This document shows positions 51,449 to 59,211 of a stretch of DNA of 64,000 nucleotides, in pieces. The notes beneath the pieces are model-generated. The model saw only the letters and a list, made by a program, of their open reading frames with translations, had not been told where the DNA came from and did no database searches. The DNA comes from Sphingopyxis sp. RIFCSPHIGHO2_12_FULL_65_19 (GTDB taxonomy: Bacteria; Pseudomonadota; Alphaproteobacteria; Sphingomonadales; Sphingomonadaceae). The position numbers and the translations under genes were made by a program. The DNA lies in the NCBI RefSeq assembly GCF_001830555.1, contig NZ_MIAM01000017.1:31868-95867 (forward strand), read 5' to 3'. Positions within the stretch are counted from its first letter, which is position 1. Every line of letters starts with the position of its first letter.

Positions 51449-53097
51449 GCGGCCTTCTCCTCGGTAGTCGCCTGGCCGATCGCGGCTGCGAGCTGTTCTC
51501 CGACAACCAGGCCCATTTCGTGCGAACTCGTGATTCCCTGGATGAAAGGGTGGCGGCCGAGCAGGAAGGGCAGGCTGAGGCAGAAGAGGCGGGATTCCGG
51601 GATATCGTCTGCAATCGGGTGGAAGGCATCGTCGATCGCGATGCCCCGCGCCTCCGCCTTGCCGGCACCAGGCGCTGCATCGCGCACGATGCCCTGTTGG
51701 CGCAGCGAGGGGAATGGAAAGGCTGCGGCGCCGAGCGGGCGCTGGCCCATCGCCTCGATAAACACCTCGAAATGCCGCCGCTCGCCGCCCAAGATCAGGG
51801 ACGCGCCGGCCTCGTCGCCGCCCGTGTCGATGCGGTAGTCGTCGCCGATCGCCGTGACATCGAGCTTCCCGGCGCGATGGAGCGCGATCAGCCGCCGGAT
51901 CGATTTGTGGGGAACGGTGGCATAATCGTCGACGAACACCGGCTTGAAGTAACGGACGAAGCGGCGGTAGTCCGTTCCCTCCAGATATGGCACAAGAAGC
52001 GCGAGCACTTCGTGCATGCGCAGGATCGCGTAGCGCCACGCGACGGTGTGCCTTGCGGCATAGTCGTGCTGCGCTTCGGCGAGATTGGCCTCGGCCCACA
52101 CAAAGGGATCGCTCGCTGCGCGCCGCGCAAAATAGGCTTCGCAGAAGCCCTCAAGGTCGAGCTCCTCCAGGCCGATGCCCGCGGCGTAAGGGGGATCGGC
52201 AGCGGCAAGCTCCGCCTTGAACAGTGCGAAGGCGGCATCGAGCAGCTGGTCTTCTTCGCTCGCAACGAGACGCGTGATCGCCTCCTCGGTACAGATGTCG
52301 AGCGGCTCATAGGGAAGCGGCGCATAGAAATCGGCTTCGGGGAGCAGGCCCTTCCTCGACATCATCGTCATGTGGAACGCGTCGGTGGCGGATGCCGGAC
52401 GATAATGCGTCTCGCCGTCCCGGGTTTCGTCAAACGAGCCATGGATGTTGGCGAGCGCGATACAGGCGTCGATGGCCGTGAGCGAGCTGCCCCGAATGCC
52501 GATATCGCAGGGCGGTACCGTGGCCAGAGCCGAGGCGGGCCAGGGGCTGAGGAAATAGCCCGGCCGAACCTCGGGCTCGGAGGGCCATTGGTGGCCCGTC
52601 GCGAGGACGACATGATCGAAAGCCTCGTCGGCGAGTTCGCCCGACCTCGTGCGAACCTTGAGTATCATCGCGCCCGACGTGCTGACCGCGTCCTCGACGC
52701 GGCATCGCGTGCGCAGCTCGACCTCGATACCGCGCGCGCGCGCCATGTCGATAACGGCGTCGAACTGGTCGCGGAAATATTCGCCGAGCGCGACCCGCGG
52801 ATAGAAGGTCCGTTCGCCGATCGCATCGGGATCGATGCCGAGATCGGCGAGGCGCTCCGGCGGCTGACGTATCAGCCAGTCGCACAGCGTCTCGGCAAGC
52901 GGCGGGATTTCGATGCTGGCGATATTCGCCAGCATGGCGGGGTCGTTCCAGCCGGGCCGATAGGGCGTTCCGCGGCCCGCGCTCGCTTGCGCTTCATACA
53001 CGGCAAGACGGAAGGGCGAGGGGTGGTGGGCGAGAAGCGCATGCAGCGTGTAGAGCGTGGTCGGGCCGGCTCCGACAAAGGCTATGCGGGGTGTCAT
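51445..53097 (-). CDS. FAD/NAD(P)-binding protein of the HpyO/NAD_binding_9 type
   Basis: 550 residues from ATG 53097. FAD loop IAFVGAGPTTLYTLHALL, then MLANIASIEIPPLAETL and VVLATGHQWP, with a second nucleotide loop DIGIRGSSLTAIDACIALA. Large helical C-terminal half; EAMGQRPLGAAAFPFPSL and LFCLSLPFLLGRHPFIQG near the end. Related proteins (FAD-dependent urate hydroxylase HpyO-like or exopolyphosphate-linked) have unclear substrates. Coupled to DUF1543. Confidence 0.85.
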   Translation of the reverse strand: MTPRIAFVGAGPTTLYTLHALLAHHPSPFRLAVYEAQASAGRGTPYRPGWNDPAMLANIASIEIPPLAETLCDWLIRQPPERLADLGIDPDAIGERTFYPRVALGEYFRDQFDAVIDMARARGIEVELRTRCRVEDAVSTSGAMILKVRTRSGELADEAFDHVVLATGHQWPSEPEVRPGYFLSPWPASALATVPPCDIGIRGSSLTAIDACIALANIHGSFDETRDGETHYRPASATDAFHMTMMSRKGLLPEADFYAPLPYEPLDICTEEAITRLVASEEDQLLDAAFALFKAELAAADPPYAAGIGLEELDLEGFCEAYFARRAASDPFVWAEANLAEAQHDYAARHTVAWRYAILRMHEVLALLVPYLEGTDYRRFVRYFKPVFVDDYATVPHKSIRRLIALHRAGKLDVTAIGDDYRIDTGGDEAGASLILGGERRHFEVFIEAMGQRPLGAAAFPFPSLRQQGIVRDAAPGAGKAEARGIAIDDAFHPIADDIPESRLFCLSLPFLLGRHPFIQGITSSHEMGLVVGEQLAAAIGQATTEEKAA

Positions 53098-53188
53098 GTT
53101 GCGACAATGCTCCGGGCGCGCAGAAGTTCGGCCGACTTGCTCTGGGTCAATGCGAATTCTCCTCCGCCAGCTGCTTCGGGACGCCGAG

Positions 53189-53216
53189 CAAAAAAAAGGG
53201 TCCGCATACGCGGACC
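53189..53216 (-). terminator. strong intrinsic terminator of the CsbD gene
   Basis: Minus strand GGGTCCGC-GTAT-GCGGACCC followed by TTTTTTTT; 30 bases after the CsbD stop. Confidence 0.85.
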
Positions 53217-53245
53217 CGAAGGGGGCCATCAACTTGGCGGGAGGA

Positions 53246-53422
53246 TTAGTTTTCGGTGCCGGGAGTACCCGTCTTCGGCGGCTTGCCGTCTTCGATGCGG
53301 CCTTCGTTGCGAAGGTCGCGGCCTTCCTGCGCCTTGCGCTTGGCCTCGGGGCTGTCGCCGTTTTCGAAGGCTTCTTCCTTCACATAGCCGGCAGCTTCCT
53401 TGATCTGTCCTTTGACGCTCAT
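53246..53422 (-). CDS. CsbD family stress protein
   Basis: 58 residues from ATG 53422 (GGAGAG upstream). MSVKGQIKEAAGYVKEEAF is the CsbD core; the rest is hydrophilic and charged (AKRKAQEGRDLRNEGR). CsbD proteins are small helical, general-stress-induced proteins in Bacillus and proteobacteria. It has its own terminator at 53189. Confidence 0.85.
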   Translation of the reverse strand: MSVKGQIKEAAGYVKEEAFENGDSPEAKRKAQEGRDLRNEGRIEDGKPPKTGTPGTEN

Positions 53423-53676
53423 GATACTCTCCATTGGCTGTGGGTTCTGGTGAGAGAAACCCTTGGACGCGGGCGAAAGTTGCCTGCGATCGCCCAGATT
53501 TATCTTCGCCTCCGTGCGCAACTTTGGCCGCATCGCGGCGTTTCGCGGCGCGTGTGAAAGAGTGACGACGGCGAGGCTTGGCCATTGCCCTGACGCCTGC
53601 GAACGCCCTTCGGCGATCGTCGCCGAACCGCAACTTTTGAACCCTGCAGGCGTTCGCCCGTCATCATCGACGGGAG

Positions 53677-53865
53677 ATGGGCGTGATCCACCAACAGTTC
53701 GAACATGATCGCATCGATCGAAGCGCGCCCGGCGCGATGCTCGCTTGGGCGCGCATATTGGGCGCCAGCCAGTCCGAGATATTGATCGCGGTCGCGGCTG
53801 TCGGAGATCGCGCCGATGCGGTTCGTACCTATCTCGCGCGGCCGTGGCCGGAGCCCCTCGCTTGA
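53677..53865 (+). CDS. DUF3606 domain protein
   Basis: 62 residues; ATG 53677 or GTG 53683 (GGGAG lies seven bases before the GTG). The core LAWARILGASQSEILIAVAAVGDRADAV and RTYLA matches the DUF3606 helical domain, a small stress-associated family. Its stop overlaps a TTG that probably starts the next gene. Confidence 0.75.
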   Translation: MGVIHQQFEHDRIDRSAPGAMLAWARILGASQSEILIAVAAVGDRADAVRTYLARPWPEPLA

Positions 53866-54425
53866 CGGAGGGCCCCGAGGGGACGGGCGGCGACGCGGCT
53901 GCAGCGAACAGCCGTCGCCCGGACGGAATCAGCGAGAAGATGATCGCCGGGCAGCGCTGGCACCGCCACGCGAGCCCCGTGTCCTTCGTCCTGCTCGCTG
54001 CCATCGTCGCCGTCGCGCTATCGGGCCTCGTCGGTGGCCAGCCTAGTCTGCTGCGCGTCGAGGATTTTGGAGCAGCGCGGCTCGAGGTGAAGACGCCCTC
54101 GGTCATTCGCAACGGCGAGTTTTTCGAAACCCGCATTCGTGTCGAGGCGATCCGCGATGTTTCCGATGCGGTGCTTGCGGTCTCCCCGTCGCTCTGGACC
54201 GACATGACGATCAACACCATGCTCCCCGCCGCCGCCGAGGAAAGCTACAAGGACGGCGCCTATCGTTTCTCCTATGGGGAGCTTCGCGCGGGCGAGACGC
54301 TGGTCGTCAAGATCGATGGCCAGATCAACCCGCCGCTCTTCGCAGGAACCAAGGGCGAGATTGCGCTGTTCGACGGCGAGCAGCGGCTCGGCAGCATGCC
54401 GCTAGAGATCAAGGTCCTGCCCTGA
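53862..54425 (+). CDS. single-pass membrane protein, C-terminal extracytoplasmic domain
   Basis: 187 residues if started at TTG 53862 (TTGA overlap with DUF3606), or 161 from ATG 53940. One membrane helix (VSFVLLAAIVAVALSGLVGG) is followed by a beta-rich domain: SLLRVEDFGAARLEVKTPSVIRNGEFFETRIRVEA, SPSLWTDMTINTM and VVKIDGQINPPLFAGTKGEI, ending LPLEIKVLP-like. Not recognised. The stop overlaps the DUF421 start (TGATG), so it is made with that membrane protein. Confidence 0.72.
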   Translation: MTEGPEGTGGDAAAANSRRPDGISEKMIAGQRWHRHASPVSFVLLAAIVAVALSGLVGGQPSLLRVEDFGAARLEVKTPSVIRNGEFFETRIRVEAIRDVSDAVLAVSPSLWTDMTINTMLPAAAEESYKDGAYRFSYGELRAGETLVVKIDGQINPPLFAGTKGEIALFDGEQRLGSMPLEIKVLP

Positions 54426-54907
54426 TGGATATCGTCCTTCGCGCGAGTGCGATGTTTTTCCTGCTCTATGCGCTGCTCCGTCTCATGGGGAAACGCGAAC
54501 TGGGGCAGATGACGCCTTTCGAGCTGGTTCTGCTTGTGGTGATGGGCGACCTCATCCAGCAGGGCGTCACCCATAATGATTTCAGCCTGACCGGCGCGTT
54601 GCTCGCGATTGTGACCTTCGCCTTCTGGGCGCTCACCCTGAGCTGGGCGACCTATCTCTTTCCGCGGCTCAAGAATCTGCTCGAAGGCCATCCGCGCGTC
54701 GTGGTGAAGCAGGGCGAGATCATCCGCGACAATCTTCACCGCGACCGGCTTACCGCCGACGAGATCGAGTCCGAGATGCGGCTCGCGGGCATTGCCCACA
54801 TTTCCGACGTGGAATGGGCGATCCTCGAGCCGCAGGGGAAGATCAGCTTCATCAAGCGGTCCGAAGGCGCGTCGCGCCAGCGCGATGCCGACGACGGCGC
54901 GGTGTGA
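54425..54907 (+). CDS. DUF421 family (YetF-type) membrane protein
   Basis: 160 residues. Two or three N-terminal membrane helices (FFLLYALLRLMGKRELGQMTPFELVLLVVMGDLIQQG), then the soluble C-terminal domain with LEGHPRVVVKQGEIIRDNLHRDRLTADEIESEMRLAG, the DUF421/YetF signature, involving an RxNL-like DNLHRDRL turn. Role unknown; some members affect envelope or spore integrity. Overlaps the previous gene by one base. Confidence 0.87.
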   Translation: MDIVLRASAMFFLLYALLRLMGKRELGQMTPFELVLLVVMGDLIQQGVTHNDFSLTGALLAIVTFAFWALTLSWATYLFPRLKNLLEGHPRVVVKQGEIIRDNLHRDRLTADEIESEMRLAGIAHISDVEWAILEPQGKISFIKRSEGASRQRDADDGAV

Positions 54908-54976
54908 GCGGATCGAGCGCAACTTTCGGGCTCGCCGCGCGCTGAACAGGCGCGGGGCATGACGATGGAGACTGCC

Positions 54977-55477
54977 ATGAAACCGACCGAAATCGACACC
55001 GACGCCACCCATATCCTTGCAGCCGATCACCGGGCGGTCGAAGCCCTGTTCGAGGAATTCGAGAAGGCCAGCGGGAGCGACCGCAAGGCGAAGATCGCCG
55101 ACCAGATTTGCACCGAGCTCAAGATTCACGCGCAGATCGAGGAAGAAGTCTTCTATCCGGCGCTCAAGGGAAAGATCGACGACGATCTGCTGAAGGAGGC
55201 CTATGTCGAGCATGACGGCGCCAAGATCCTGATCAACGACATCGTCGCCTCGGGACCCGCCGACGAATTTTTCGAGGCAAAGGTCACGGTGCTGTCCGAA
55301 GAGATCAAGCACCATGTGAAGGAAGAGGAAAAGCAGCACGACAATATGTTCCAGCAGGCGCGCGCCGCCGATGTCGACCTCGACGCGCTAGGCGAGAGGA
55401 TGCTCGCCCGGAAGGAAGAGCTGAAGCGCCAGGCCGAGACCGCAGGGCTGCCGCCCGCCGAACTCGCTACCATGTAG
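54977..55477 (+). CDS. hemerythrin HHE domain protein
   Basis: 166 residues from ATG 54977 (GGAG upstream). Di-iron ligands of the HHE fold: ILAADHRAVEALFEEFE, LKIHAQIEEEVFYPAL, VEHDGAK and HHVKEEEKQH. The C-terminal 40 residues are a charged helix. Such small proteins bind O2 or NO, or guard iron and redox balance. It is followed at once by the CinA-like gene (one-base gap to GTG 55479). Confidence 0.9.
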   Translation: MKPTEIDTDATHILAADHRAVEALFEEFEKASGSDRKAKIADQICTELKIHAQIEEEVFYPALKGKIDDDLLKEAYVEHDGAKILINDIVASGPADEFFEAKVTVLSEEIKHHVKEEEKQHDNMFQQARAADVDLDALGERMLARKEELKRQAETAGLPPAELATM

Positions 55478-55478
55478 G

Positions 55479-55964
55479 GTGAGCGCGGCGACGCTGATCG
55501 AACGGCGCACGCGCAAGCTGGCCCGGCATCTCGCCGGCAAGACGCTGCGGTTCGTGACAGCCGAAAGCTGCACCGGCGGCCAGCTCGCAGCCATCTTCGC
55601 CGCTGACGCCGCGCTCGGAGCCCATCTCGAGCGCGGCTTCGTCGCTTATTCGATCGACGCCAAATGCGAGATGCTCGGTGTCCTTCGGAAAGACGCCGAA
55701 CGGGGTGGGGCCGTCAATCCCGAGGTCGCGGCCGCGATGGCGACGGGCGCCCTCGGAAAAAGCTGCGCCGATATCGCCGTTGCGATCACGGGGTTTTGCG
55801 GGCCTCGCGAAGATCGTGAGGAAGTCGGTCTGGTCTACATCGGTGTGGCCAGTGCAGACGCGGCACACGTCGAGGATTTTCATTTCGGCGATATCGGCCG
55901 CCGCAATGTTCTCGATCAGGCGGTCGCCGCAGCACTCCAGATCATGATCGATGCGGCCTCGTGA
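55479..55964 (+). CDS. CinA C-terminal family protein (NMN deamidase PncC-like)
   Basis: 161 residues from GTG 55479. LRFVTAESCTGGQLAAIFA contains the Ser-Cys-Thr-Gly-Gly motif, followed by GAHLERGFVAYSIDAKCEMLGV, AVAITGFCGP and VGLVYIGVA. This is the stand-alone CinA C-domain, which in E. coli PncC deamidates nicotinamide mononucleotide for NAD salvage. No N-terminal COG1058 domain. Likely co-transcribed with the hemerythrin gene. The last residues QIMIDAAS are typical. Confidence 0.88.
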   Translation: MSAATLIERRTRKLARHLAGKTLRFVTAESCTGGQLAAIFAADAALGAHLERGFVAYSIDAKCEMLGVLRKDAERGGAVNPEVAAAMATGALGKSCADIAVAITGFCGPREDREEVGLVYIGVASADAAHVEDFHFGDIGRRNVLDQAVAAALQIMIDAAS

Positions 55965-56032
55965 ACGAGGATCGCGGGCACTTCGGCGGGCGGGACCGGA
56001 CGCCGGAGCTCGGCCGAGTTCGGCAGCCGTCC

Positions 56033-56248
56033 TTAACGCGGCTCTTTTCGTTTCAAGGCGCCGGCCTCGTGGGCCGCTCGCTTGCCTTCGGCCGTTTCGA
56101 CCAGATATTCGGGGTTTTTCGGCGATGCCGCGACATAATGACCCTTGATGTCCATCGCTTTCGTCACTTTTTTCACGACCTTGCCCTCGGCGCGTCCGCC
56201 GTGGCTCTTCCAGGTCACCTCGTCGCCTTTCTTGGGTTCGTCCTTCAG
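56033..56248 (-). CDS. HVA1/DUF2945 TUDOR-type protein, apparently with a CTG start
   Basis: 71 residues: KKGDEVTWKSHGGRAEGKVVKK, then IKGHYVAASPKNPEYLVETA and GKRAAHEAGAL, the hypervirulence-associated TUDOR domain. Family members begin a few residues before KKGDEV. Here the frame has no ATG, GTG or TTG close to that point, but AAAGGAG lies seven bases before CTG 56248 (L-KDEPKKG). A CTG start is the simplest reading; the track ORF to 56800 is an artefact. A small SH3-like domain, possibly binding protein or nucleic acid. Confidence 0.75.
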   Translation of the reverse strand: MKDEPKKGDEVTWKSHGGRAEGKVVKKVTKAMDIKGHYVAASPKNPEYLVETAEGKRAAHEAGALKRKEPR

Positions 56249-56377
56249 GATCTCTCTCCTTTCCGCAAAACAGCCCGCGCGCGCGGCAAAGGTTCCTCCC
56301 GGAGAGGGAGCCGCGAGCGGGAAGACGTCTGGCGCAGGCCCTTTCGTTGCGATTGCCGGTGACGTGGGGAGGCTTCG

Positions 56378-56635
56378 ATGAATGACGATCATGCACGCGG
56401 ACAACGCGACGGTCTGCGGCTTGCCCTCGCCGTACTTGCCGCTGAAGAGGCGAAATGGGCCGCACTGCTTGGCGAGAGCCGATCCTGGCGGACGAACCGC
56501 GAACGCGAGGTACGCCACAAGGCGCTGCAAGTCGCCCAGAAGCGGATACAGACATTGCTCAACCGCATGTCTCCAAAAGGGTATGACGGGCTCGACCATG
56601 AGGTCGCCGCCGCCCTCGAGAAGGCCGGACTCTGA
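56378..56635 (+). CDS. small hypothetical protein
   Basis: 85 residues from ATG 56378 after GGGGAGG. All-helical: DGLRLALAVLAAEEAKWAALLG, then EREVRHKALQVAQKRIQTLLNRM and HEVAAALEKAGL. Not recognised. Convergent with the receiver gene at 56655. The strong ribosome site supports the frame. Confidence 0.55.
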   Translation: MNDDHARGQRDGLRLALAVLAAEEAKWAALLGESRSWRTNREREVRHKALQVAQKRIQTLLNRMSPKGYDGLDHEVAAALEKAGL

Positions 56636-56654
56636 TCGGCGGCGCGCGCTGGCC

Positions 56655-57008
56655 TTATTCTTGTGCGAGGCTGGCGAGCGCGGCTTCGAGACTATCGATC
56701 GTGAAAGGCTTCGCAAGGATCGGCCTGTCGCTCCAACAGGGGCCTGGCTGACCGACGAAACCGCCCGTCGCGACGAGGAAAGGGATCGACCGCGCCGCAA
56801 GGGCCTCTGCTACCGCATCGCACGGCAAACCGGATTCGAGATAAACGTCGACGATCGCGGCGTCGAATTCGCCTTTCGAGATATGCCTGAGCGCCGTAGC
56901 GATATCGCCCGCGTCGCCGACGATACCGTGCCCCAGCGCCTCCAACGCATCTTCGAGCATCATGGCGACAAGTGGATCATCTTCGACGACCAATATCCTC
57001 TTGGGCAT
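56655..57008 (-). CDS. single-domain response regulator receiver
   Basis: 117 residues. Complete receiver: ILVVEDDPLVAMMLEDALEALGH, phosphoacceptor in AAIVDVYLESGLP, Thr in LVATGGF and Lys in PILAKPF. No output domain. It is divergent from the CHASE3-like kinase at 57270, with about 260 bases between, and is a candidate partner of that kinase or of the HWE kinase at 59208. A GGAAT-N16-CGTT element lies upstream. Confidence 0.88.
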   Translation of the reverse strand: MPKRILVVEDDPLVAMMLEDALEALGHGIVGDAGDIATALRHISKGEFDAAIVDVYLESGLPCDAVAEALAARSIPFLVATGGFVGQPGPCWSDRPILAKPFTIDSLEAALASLAQE

Positions 57009-57052
57009 ATATTCCCTGTCAACAGCTTCGAGGCACCCGTGGCGCGGCTAAG

Positions 57053-57077
57053 AACGTTCGACTGTCCGGGGCATTCC
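57053..57077 (-). promoter_or_regulatory. candidate EcfG promoter for the receiver gene
   Basis: Minus strand GGAAT, 16 bases, CGTT: -10 exact, -35 four of five. About 45 bases before the receiver start. Confidence 0.4.
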
Positions 57078-57140
57078 GGTGATCGGCGTTGCTGTGTCGC
57101 ACCTACGCGCCCGTATCTGCGACTCTCATTCAGAATCATA

Positions 57141-57154
57141 TTGATCCATGTTAA
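57141..57154. promoter_or_regulatory. possible Crp/Fnr-type half-conserved box
   Basis: TTGATCCATGTTAA lies between the divergent receiver and kinase genes. Its reverse, TTAACATGGATCAA, resembles the box at 338-351. Confidence 0.2.
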
Positions 57155-57269
57155 TCCGTGATCGGACGCCGCGCGTTAAGGGCTCGATGTGCCGGTGACG
57201 CTGCTTGCCACGACGGGCTCTGCAGTGCATGCACGGCGGACACAGATCGACCGGCCGAGGGGCATTTAC

Positions 57270-58772
57270 ATGGAATCGGCCAGGATCTCGTCGCTCGGCC
57301 GCGACACGCGGGCGAGCCGCCTGATCATCATTCTCCTGACGATCGGATTTGCCGCGCTGCTCGCTGCGGCATCGACAGCATTTTATGTGCAACGCCAGAA
57401 TGAGGCCGACGCCCGCATGGTCGCGCATACGCTCGCGGTCGAAGCCAATCTCGGGGCCTTCGCAAGCGCGACCGAACGGATGGAGACGGCGCGCCGCGGG
57501 CTGATCCTGACGCAGAACCCGGCGTTCGCGACGATCATGGACGAAGCAGAGGGCCGGTCGCGCGCCCAGCTCGCATCGCTTGAGGCGCTGATCAGCGACA
57601 ATCCGAACCAGCGCGGCCGCGCCGCCAGGCTTCGCGCGCGTCTCGATGCCTATGGCCGCCATTACCGGGCGACGCTCGGCCTCCGCGGCGCAGACCGCGC
57701 GGCGCTGATCGCCGACTTCGCGAACGACAAGGGCGTGCTCGAGGTGCGTGCCGCGCGCGCGCTCGTTGAGACGATGCTCGAGGGCGAACTCGCCCTCCTC
57801 AAGGATCGCGAAGCGCGGCAGCGGCGCACGCAATCGCTGTTCACCCTGACGCTGATCGGCACCGGCATTCTTCTGCTGGTCGTCGCCGCCGCGACATTGC
57901 TCCTCGTCCGCAACAATCTCGTCGAACTCCGGTCTTCGCGGGCGGAACTGCGCCGCCTCAACGAAGGGCTCGAGGAGCTGGTCGATGCGCGGACGGGCGA
58001 GCTCAAGCGCGCCAACGCCGAGATCCAGCGCTTCGCCTATATCGTGTCGCACGATCTGCGCTCGCCGCTGGTCAATGTGATGGGCTTCACCGCCGAACTC
58101 GAAACCGCGCGCAAGGCGATCTCGGGCTATCTCGAGCAGGGGGACAGGCAGGGCTGGCAGGCGCCCGACGCCGCGACCCGGCTCGCGATCGAGGAAGATC
58201 TGCCGGAATCGATCGGCTTCATCCGTACGTCGACGCAGAAGATGGACCGGCTGATCAACGCGATCCTCAATCTCTCGCGCCAGGGTCGACGTACGCTCGC
58301 ACCCGAAACGCTTGCGCTCGGCGACGTCGTAGGCGCGATCGTCGGCAGCCTCCAGCACCGCATCGACGAGACCGGTACGACGGTCGAGGTGTCGGACCTG
58401 CCGTCCGTGATCAACGACCGGGTCGCGGTCGAGCAGATCCTCTCGAACCTCTTAGAGAATGCCCTCAAATATCTGCAGCCGGGGCGAGCCGGTATCATCC
58501 GGGTCGACGGCGGAACGGATCTCGGGCGCGCATGGGTCTCGGTCGCCGACAATGGTCGGGGCATCGAGCCGCGCGATCACGAACGCGTGTTCGACCTCTT
58601 CCGAAGGTCGGGCGTCCAGGACCAACAGGGGGAGGGGATCGGCCTTGCCCACGCCCGCGCGCTTGCCTATCGCCTCGGCGGTAATATCGAAATCCAGTCC
58701 GAACTCGGTGCGGGTTCCACCTTTCGGCTGATCCTGCCCCTCGTGTGGCAAAGCGGAGAAGAAGATGCCTGA
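57270..58772 (+). CDS. membrane sensor histidine kinase (CHASE3-like)
   Basis: 500 residues from ATG 57270 (GAGGGGC upstream). Membrane helix 1 (LIIILLTIGFAALLAAAST) and helix 2 near residue 195 (LFTLTLIGTGILLLVVAAATLLLV) enclose a CHASE3-like helical sensor of about 150 residues. Then a coiled coil, HisKA with FAYIVSHDLRSPLVNVMGF, and an ATPase with NLLENALKYL, VADNGRGIE and GEGIGLAHARAL. Layout as in phytochrome-type kinases with the receiver Rcp1. Overlaps the receiver gene by 8 bases (ATGCCTGA). Confidence 0.9.
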   Translation: MESARISSLGRDTRASRLIIILLTIGFAALLAAASTAFYVQRQNEADARMVAHTLAVEANLGAFASATERMETARRGLILTQNPAFATIMDEAEGRSRAQLASLEALISDNPNQRGRAARLRARLDAYGRHYRATLGLRGADRAALIADFANDKGVLEVRAARALVETMLEGELALLKDREARQRRTQSLFTLTLIGTGILLLVVAAATLLLVRNNLVELRSSRAELRRLNEGLEELVDARTGELKRANAEIQRFAYIVSHDLRSPLVNVMGFTAELETARKAISGYLEQGDRQGWQAPDAATRLAIEEDLPESIGFIRTSTQKMDRLINAILNLSRQGRRTLAPETLALGDVVGAIVGSLQHRIDETGTTVEVSDLPSVINDRVAVEQILSNLLENALKYLQPGRAGIIRVDGGTDLGRAWVSVADNGRGIEPRDHERVFDLFRRSGVQDQQGEGIGLAHARALAYRLGGNIEIQSELGAGSTFRLILPLVWQSGEEDA

Positions 58773-59211
58773 CCAACTGCCCGTAAACATCGTGATGGTC
58801 GAGGACGATGAGGGGCATGCGCGCCTTATCGAGAAGAACATCCGGCGCGCCGGCATTTCCAACAAGATCCATCATTTTCTCGACGGCACCTCGGCTCTCG
58901 AGTTCCTGTACGATGCGGCGGAGGGCCCGGTGCGCAACGGGCCGGCGCTCGTGCTGCTCGACCTCAATCTGCCCGACATGAGCGGGACCGACATTCTCGC
59001 CAGGCTGAAGGCCGACAGCAGTCCGCTGCGCCGCACGCCCGTCGTCGTGCTCACGACCACCGACGACAAGATCGAGATCCAGCGCTGCTACGACCTCGGC
59101 TGCAACGTCTATATCACCAAGCCGGTGAACTATGAGAATTTCGCCGACGCCATTCGCCAGCTCGGTCTCTTCCTGTCGGTGATCCAGGTCCCCGATCCCG
59201 ACCCGGCTTGA
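58765..59211 (+). CDS. Rcp1-type response regulator receiver
   Basis: 148 residues. IVMVEDDEGHARLIEKNIRRAG, acceptor in LVLLDLNLPDMSGTDILARLK, TPVVVLTTTDDK and the Lys in CNVYITKPVNYENF. The long loop before the acceptor (DAAEGPVRNGPAL) is typical of Rcp1-like receivers that pair with phytochrome and CHASE-type kinases. Coupled to both neighbours by overlapping codons. Confidence 0.9.
   Translation: MPDQLPVNIVMVEDDEGHARLIEKNIRRAGISNKIHHFLDGTSALEFLYDAAEGPVRNGPALVLLDLNLPDMSGTDILARLKADSSPLRRTPVVVLTTTDDKIEIQRCYDLGCNVYITKPVNYENFADAIRQLGLFLSVIQVPDPDPA

Noticed and set aside
51520-53403. 627-residue plus-strand ORF
   Set aside because: Antisense of the FAD protein and CsbD; no family sequence and no ribosome site.
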